Notes under the pieces: generated by a model
What the model was told of the DNA's origin: nothing
Seen by the model: the letters and a program-made list of their open reading frames with translations, nothing else
Databases searched by the model: none
Program-made: the position numbers and the translations under genes
In this document: positions 50,901 to 59,900 of the stretch, in pieces
Layout: every line of letters begins with the position of its first letter
How positions within the stretch are numbered: position 1 is the first letter of the stretch
Assembly: GCA_964017045.1 (NCBI GenBank)
Contig: OZ024802.1
Span: 6,432,413 to 6,496,412 of the forward strand
Direction: 5' to 3'
Source: Omphiscola glabra
Lineage: Eukaryota > Mollusca > Gastropoda > Lymnaeidae
DNA: 64,000 nucleotides

Positions 50901-53900
50901 AAAGCTAAACAGATTTGAAAAATTAAACACTTAATAGGTGAAGCTGCAGTCACTTAATTAACTTTATTTTCTCCTCTTGCTGGTTTCGGCAGTGTTATAA
51001 GTGTGATTCTGTTTATTGATTATTTACTGCAGCCTTCCAAATAAACTGAATTACCAGTATCTACACACATTTTTGTGCTGGGATTACATATTTATATCAC
51101 AAAATAAATTACAATGTACATTCTGTTTTTCGGGCTGTCTATAAAATAATTTTAGAAACAAAAGTATGGTAAAGAAAATTTTGCTCTGAATCTTTAACAA
51201 GCTAGCAAAATTAAATGCATGATCTTCAAAACTTGACATAGTTTTTATCAGTATTGTAAGCATTGTTTGGCTTAAAATGGTTTTGTGAGTCAGGATTAAA
51301 GTTAATTATCTCATTTGTATTAGCTCCTTGATCCCCCCCCCCCCCCCAAAGTATGGACAATTGTTTTTGTTAATTGTTTTGTGTTATTTGTTTTGTGTTA
51401 TTTGTTTTGTTTTATTTGACCATGTATTGATCAATGAAAACTGCCATCTTTTCCCGTTTCAGAGACAGGTATCTTGATGTCTTGTGTGTCAAGGTTACTT
51501 TAGGAGGGGACATAAACTGTGTGGTTTTTGTCTGTTTCCCAACTGTCCCCTCCTTCATTTCTAAATGTGCTTTTTAGTCTGCTTGTTGTGTAGTTTTAGG
51601 CTAGATGCACCAGCTTTACAACTATTTTTGTTGCCAAACTGGCATAATTTTAGTTTTGTCTTTTTTTTTCAATAAAGGAGGGTGGGGGGTGTGGAGAAAA
51701 GAAAACCATGGGACAGAACAAGTGTTTTAATTTTGAAATTTTATTTCTATTAATATTTGTTAATACAGCATGTAAAATTGTCTAAATAGCAGGTTTGAAT
51801 AGATTGAGTCTTGTAGCCTAACTTTTGTCTAAATAGACTTCTTTGAGTGTATCATCCTGTTACCTTTGATAGAAGCAACCATTCTTGACCTTTTAGAAAT
51901 GGAAAATTTTTACTCTATCAGTTTCATAGTGTGTGCTGTCTTACTCTGTATCAATGTATACCAGAATAAAATTTTACTTCTTGTATCAATGGATACCATA
52001 ATAACCATAAAATACTTTAAACAGCAGCTAAAACGAAATTTAAACACATTGTCTGGAGGTAATAGGATCTACCACCTTCTCTTCTCTCATTCTGGGTTGT
52101 TGCCCTTACTTTGTATGTTTCATACAACAGTGATTTGTTATGTGTGCTCAATCAGTTTTAAACCTGCCCTTATTTTAGACCTTGACCCCAATGTTGCTGG
52201 GAATGACAGGTCATGTCCAGGTGCCTTATGTCTTCAAGGGTGCTTTTTTTTTACATGTTGTACAAGCACCACGTACCATTTTGTATGTTTATTTTTCTTT
52301 CAGCACCTCAACGTATTCTCTCTTCTTGCATGAATATGATTTGAAAAATTATCACAAGAAAGGCTCAAGTAAAAGTTTGGGGCTTAATCTTTAATTATCT
52401 AATCTTTTTTGGACCCTTTTTCTTGTATCTTCTCTGTCATTGTCATTTCAACTTTTTTTCTTCTTCTCCTACAAACTTAGTTCACCTACTTTTCCTCTAC
52501 ACCTGTTGATTCTGGTTTGAGTAAATATTTTAACAAATATGAATGTTCAGTCCTAGTTTGTCCCTTTTTAAAAAAAAAAAATGATACTAAAGGTCAAATT
52601 ATATTTTCATTTCCATCAAAACTTTAAAATTACAACTACAAAAGTTATTCTGGACTCTATGGCATAAAATAAATTTTTAATAGCATTTTTTAAGCAAAAC
52701 ATCATATATTCATTATTTCAGGCATAGACCGAAAATATATTTCTCCTACAATGCAAGGCCTATAAAACATATGCGTATTTTTGCATATTTTGTTCCCCAT
52801 CAAATTTTTCGTTCAATGCATAATTTTATCAAGTTAACTAGAAACAAAAAATTAAAGCAAAAAATGCATTTTTAATACACCATTTTTTTTCCAAACTAAG
52901 GTTAATATTTGCCAACATATATTGGGACAGCCTTGGTTTATTAAAAGAACTATCTAAACTTTCTTTTAAAAAAAATAATATTTTTAACATCTTTGTCACC
53001 AAAAATTAGACAAGTCTTATCTCATACATATTTTAACAACAGTTATAAGTATTTTTACTTTAGCCCAGGACAAACTATACAATTTTAATTACTTATAACT
53101 TATACATATTTTAAAAATGTGACGTAAAGTATGCTTGAGCATTATGCCACTGTATAACGTTTGTCAATACTTAATGGTAGTAGTCAGTAGAAGTTTATGT
53201 CACAATAATTTAATAAGTCGGTCCAACTTTAGTCTTCTCAGATTTATACACTTTACAATAGATTGAATAGAGATAAATTGAAGTTTAATGTAGCAATATA
53301 GAGAATTTAAAGTTGGATAAAATACCTTGATATAGTGTAGTTTAAGTTTGATGAATTGTTAGAATGGTAATAAATGTAAATAGAATAGTAAGTCAAAAAG
53401 AAAATTAATGGCATAAAAACCATCGATAGCTACATTTGAATTGTCTGTCATGTGACATCATTGATTTGCACAACACAGGTAGGTTGTATAATTTTCATAA
53501 CCACTATAAAAGTTGTGTGGATTTAAGCATCCATTTATAATTTATTTATATTTTTAAAGTTTGCTATAAATATATTAGAGTAGTCCTTGACACTAGAGTC
53601 TTATACATCTGTTTGCAGTGGACAAGAAAGGGAGACGACTTTCTCAAATTGAGGTCATGAAAATGAGTCTCAAGAAAGTTGAGAAGGCAGAGGGAAGTGA
53701 CTCAGATGATGAAAAGGTAACAAAAAAAATTAATCTAAAACCCACAATTATTTTGGTTGTTGTGGTTTCAAGTTATTTTTTAACAGACATGAGCTTTAAT
53801 ATCTTCTGTAACTTTTATTTCATCCATCACACAGTTGTTTCCCTTTCACTATCTTTATCTAAGTTAATTATATTTTTAATCGAAAAAACACTTTTAAATA

Positions 53901-56900
53901 GAATTATTTTCACCTTAGCATTTTCTGTTCCATTCACATTGGTTTGGACTTACCAATACCACCTATTATATCGTATCTTTTAACAACTCTTTAAATGGTT
54001 ATGAAGGTATTGTTTGATTCAAAAGATCAGATCTCAGTTCTTCAAGTTTTCATTAGAGAGTTAATAAAATTATGAAATAACAAAAAAACTGATGATAAGA
54101 AAATGTGAGTTAAAGAAAAGATTGGCTGAAATCCTCAACAGGGAATGTCTCATCCTTATTCAAACCAGAACTTTTTTAATCTGACTGTACACGATATCAA
54201 GCCAATCAATGTAAGGTTATTGGCCCTAGTTCATGAAGTTGTTGTACGCATCATTTATTTATAAATATTTTTTTAACATAATCTCTTTTTTTTCAGATTT
54301 TTATAATTTTATTTTCCCATAATTTTATCTTTGCAAATACTATTCCCACCATTTTAACATTCCATCCCTAGAATGATCCTTGTACTCAAAAGACCCACTG
54401 TGGTATTAAAAATATCATGTTATTGTGTCTTGTTTCAAGACTTCTCTAATAACTTCCCATTAATAAGACACCATTTATCATAACTGATCCTATCCATTTT
54501 ATTTCCCTGTTGTTTTTCGAACCTAGGAATAAGATAAGTATCTGCAATCTGATCAAACATTTTAATCGCTCACTATTGTCAACCGCTTTAAAAGAACAAT
54601 TTTTAATTTTTAAAAATTTCAAACCCATAAATTTCATATTTATTATTAATATGAAAAACATTATGCATAGCATATTTTATTTTAAAATGAATCGATCATT
54701 CTGTCAACAACAAGCTACTAGGAATGTTTCTGTGGTATTGAAATACTTGTGCTAGATAATCAGAAGAGTTGCTTGTTGTTTTAATAAATATTATTGAGAT
54801 GATTAGTTCTATAAATGAAGTTACTTAGGGTGTATCGAGGACATATGGCGCCAAGAGCGTCACACCACACCCTCGGTACTGTCAGATGCATTGCAGATAC
54901 TTGTTGAGCCGTTTTTGTGAACCATTGACATTTTCAGTGATTCTCATCATGTTTTCTTAACCTAACCCACCCCCCTCAGCAGCGTCCTGGTAAGAAAGAT
55001 GGCTCTCGCCGAGAGTCCCGTTCTCAGATGGAGTATTCAACCGAGACCAAAGAGATTGGTCTTGACAAGGGCGATGATAAGGTTCAGCGCAGATGTTTGA
55101 TTGTTTTCAAAGCCATTAGCTTTTCAGCCATAGCTAGAAATGTGTCTTTTTCTTTTATCTTTATTTTCACTTCTCAACTGAATGTTGTAGTTTTTCTAAG
55201 CTGCTATGTAGGCCTAGCACTGTCTATCTTTATGGTTCTTTCTTTCAGAAGCAATCTCCCCTTTCTTAATCATTTTTCTTTAGTTCATAAATATTAGTCA
55301 CATCAATGGACGCTAAATGTAGGATAATTACAACAAAACTTACAGCATGCAAATATGCAAATGTTCAACAGTTGTAAATTTAGAGTAGATTATCCATACT
55401 TTGATGTCGTATTTAACTGTTAATTCAGATAATCTTAATTTGTGACCATCAGGAGTTAAAATTCTCATTCCATTGGACTTTGATAATATAGCTATGCGTG
55501 GAGGTGGGTGAGAGTTGGCTGGTAACAATTTTAAAATTTCCATACACTTTGAAAGATTGTTTATTCCCTCCCCCGCCTAATTTCTTTAAATTTATATTTA
55601 GTTTATGCTGATTGATCTTTTATATTAATTTTTATTTAATCATTTTCTCTTACATTTTCATTTTCCCCCTCCCACCAAATTTTTTTTTAATGAGCACTGC
55701 TTTATTTTCACTTTGCCTTCACCTACAGCCTTTGCTTGTAAAAATGTTCCATAATGTACTTTGATTGAGCGCTAACTTTCTTAGAGACAGCATGCTAGCA
55801 GAAGTATACCGATGTCCATGGGACCATCTTGCAGCCAATTGTTCATCACTTGGTCCTGGCTCTCTGTTTGTTCTTGTCCAAATTTTAAATCTTTTTCTTA
55901 GAGGGAAAAGTCTGTCTTATTTTTTTTTTGTCAGCAGGGCTGCTGTGCTGTCTTGAAATTGATTTGTTGATCAATTGTATCCTCAGATTGGGAGAGTTCT
56001 CTTGTGCTGTTGTACTGCCAACATCATTCATGTGGCAATGTGCTGACAATTGACATTTTATACCTGTCAACAAATCAATTATTTTTTTTTAAAAATTAAA
56101 ATTTACCAAGAAAAGTAAAAAAAAAATTAAATTGCATCCAAAAGTAAACTGACTTAATGTTCTCTCAATTACTTATTGGAAAATATCATCCAATCTTGTA
56201 GTTGCTTTTTTAAACTTTAATAAATTCATATTAATTATTTCTGAATCCTTACATTAAAGATGGAATCACTTAAAAGGCTTTAAAAGGTTTGATTTATCAC
56301 GTTGACAGTTATAACCTGTTTTTTTTATAACATAGAGATCAAATATGTATGCATATCTAAATATCTCATATGTAATATATGTAAAATAAAAACAAATTAA
56401 ATGGTGTGATATTTTTTATTCATTCTATTAGTAGTATCAAGTCTTCATTTGATCACCTGATATTTTCACTCTTTAAGTGGACGCTAAATTTGTTCATTGC
56501 TAATTATGAGATATACATTTTTGGTCGTTACACAATAATAAACCAAGGATATTGCCTTCATCAAGGCCTCATATTTCATTGGATGGATTTTGTGTTTTAT
56601 GTTGTTCTGAACTCATCCTCTTGTCAGCTTACATGTGTAAGTGAATGTTGCTAATGTGAAATTTGACAATTTCAATCTCATTTTGGTTCACCTCAATGCT
56701 TGTAGCAAAAACCTGGCAGCAGGAGAACCTCCATTGAAATTGATACACCAGTCAAGAAAGCTGCAGTTGACAAACTTGAGGCTTTGGAGTTAAGCAGACG
56801 ATCTTCCATGCAAACACGCAGGGCATCCTTAGCTGAGGTCATTCCTGACTGGCCAACACTACAACCGCGTAAAGTTATAAAGGAGGTGAAACGGACGCTT

Positions 56901-59900
56901 CAACATTTTAACTTAACACAAGAAAAGCCAGTGAACTGTAACCTAAAATAACAGCTTGCTCCGATACTTTACGTACATGTCTGGTCTTGTAACATATATA
57001 TATATATCGTATGGTAACCAGTGAAACGTTTTTCCCTCTTTACCCTTTTTCCTAACATGTGGATGGACCAGCCTTAACCAGAATCTTGAACTATTTATTA
57101 TTTTCACTTTTACCTCCTCATTTAACTGTGATTTGTCACCTATCCCTTGGACATGTCAAATTTATTTATTTATTCACCAAACAGCTTCGCCCATTTCTTA
57201 GCACTTTAAAATCTATACCTTAAATAAATTGCATCAGTTCCAAGCCTATATGAAAAGAAAGCATTTACACAGAAAGGAATTTTTCAATATTGAAAACCAC
57301 ACAAAAATAAATTATAATTTTATTCCAAACAACTCCATGGTTTCTCCAGAATCATCCAGATTTCTCCACACAAATCAGGATCAATATCAGATTTCTAAGG
57401 TTTTCTCCTTCATGTCGTAAATTTTACCAGAAGAATCCTCTTCAAAATTATAATGTGTGTAGCCTTGGCCTTTATACTGCTCTATTCTGATTCATCAAAT
57501 ATAACGCACAGCACTTTTTGCCAGCCATTGGTACCAGCCGAGCCGAGACAGAATGAGAAGATCTACACATCTCTGTACACTCTCATCCTGTCCATCTTTC
57601 AAAACTACAATTTATTTTTTCTTGACTGAGAATGCACCTTTAAAGTATCTGCAGCTCAGAACATTTGAATTTCGGAGCACAACATGCGAACGAGGGCAAC
57701 CAGGGTCTACAGGGGGGAGCTCCCTCTCTCTCCGTGGAGTAAAGGATGTAGCAATCTATTGCTTTAACTGTATATATAAAGTCGTGGAGTAAGCTAATAT
57801 CATACAAGAGCACATTGTTTCAATACCTGAGTCTGCTATTAACTGGCTATTGAATTTTTATGGTCTACCAGAAAACAAGGGAAAGCAAACTGTTTTCAAA
57901 CCACTAGCAGCACAGATAGTAGCTGAAGACAAATTAAGTTTTCAAACCACTAGCAGCACAGATAGTAGCTGAAGACAAATTAAGTTTTCAAACCACTAGC
58001 AGCACAGATAGTAGTTGAAGGCAAATTAAGTTTGCAAACCACTAGAAGCACAGATAGTAGCTGAAGACAAATTAAGTTTGCAAACCACTAGCAGCACAGA
58101 TAGTAGTTGAAGGCAAATTAAGTCTGCAAACCACTAGCAGCACAGATAGTAGTTGAAGGCAAATTAAGTTTACAAAACACTAGCAGCACAGATAGTAGCT
58201 GAAGTCAAATTAAGTTTTCAAACCACTAGCAGCACAGATAGTAGCTGAAGACAAATTAAGTTTTCAAACCACTAGCAGCACAGATAGTAGCTGAAGGCAA
58301 ATTAAGTTGAAAAAAATCTAAAGCTATGATCCAAATCTTAACTACAATAATTTTAAAGGGGAGAGTGTCTTTGGCTCATAACCTCAATTAATACATCTTT
58401 CAGCTGGAAAATCACTCAATTAGTACACCATCAATTGATTTGAAGAATATCAGTTTTAACTATTTCTAAATTTGTATTGCTTTCTGTTTATTTATGTGAA
58501 GATCAGATGAACTATTGAAACAATATTTATGACAATGATAAATGTTTTAGTTTTTTTTTTAAATAAAAGATTTGCTCAATTTGTAATATCTACTAGCCAG
58601 TTAACAGTCAGAGTGTGCTTTTCACCTTTAATGTATCCATCCATCAAGATTGCATCATAAAATAAACTTATGTCCTAAACAATCATAATAAATAGAGATC
58701 GTCTGCTGATGACATGGTTTTTTGTGGCATTTATTTATCACCCATTGATACTGATGATGAGAAAATGGCATATTAATAGACTTTTATGGACTCCATAAAT
58801 GTTGTAATAACGTGGTCCTTTTGTAATAAATGTGATTTATTTTGCCACCTCTCTGGACATGCATGCCGCTACAGGTCACTCTGCATCAATGTTTCATCGT
58901 TATGGAATGGAGCTGCTTTTTCTCTTATTTTTGACTGCTTTTTAAAAGAAATATTTCAGTTCTGCTCCGAAGCTTAACCAGCCAGCTTCAGTAACAAGTA
59001 TTGAGGTTGTATTTATTTTTCATCTGGCACACCGGGACAAGAGCCATAAATACCTCTTAAGATCTAATTTGAAAATGACATGAAAATATATAAATATACA
59101 TAACATGAGCTCTTGGGCTCGCTATTAAATATTCATAAATCAATTGATTTTTTTAAAAAAGAGAAATTACCACTTTGTCTTATTAACATTTTCTTTTTTT
59201 AAAAAAGGCAGTAAGATTTACCGATGGACAGTCCATGAGACTCACTAAACATTTGGCAACAAATAAAATTATGGATTTAAGAAAGCCTGTACAGATTATA
59301 CGAAAATTAATAATGATTTTTTTTTTTTTTTTTACATTTTAGATTATTTTATTGAGCACTAAAATTTGGCCAAACCAAAATTAAACGTTTCAAAAAAATA
59401 TTTTATTTTAAAAGGAATCTACATTTTTTTAAATCTATAATTTTAAAGTTAGATGTAACAATGCTCCTAGTTACAATATTCCTAACACAGTTGCAATGTA
59501 ACATCTGGATATCTATTTATAATGGTGGTAAACCTTGATAAACACATCATTAAGTCAACTTGCCTAGTTAATTGACCTTTGTGCTCCAATTAATAACTTG
59601 ATCTTATGCCCGTTCAGGAACCAGACAAATTCAATACGGAAATGGAGGACATCAAAACACTGGAAGGTGTTCCCTCTGTCACCTTTGTTGCTGAATTTTG
59701 CAAGCCAGATGCCAAAATTAAGTAAGCAGTGAAAGTCACTTTGATTAAGTCACTTTGATTAAGTCACTTTGATTAAGTCACTTTGATTAAGTCACTTTGA
59801 TTAGTCACTTTGATTACGTCACTTTGATTAAGTCACTTTGATTAAGTCACTTTGATTAAGTCACTTTGATTAAGTCACTTTGATTACGTCACTTTGATTA

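Noticed and set aside
51463..51468. Six-nucleotide microexon agacag between tttcag and gtatct
   Set aside because: Phase would fit, but such a short match arises easily by chance; no independent support.
52179..52209. 31-nt exon candidate DLDPNVAGND between tttag and gtcatg
   Set aside because: It would change phase 1 to 2, incompatible with exon 24, and the donor is weak.
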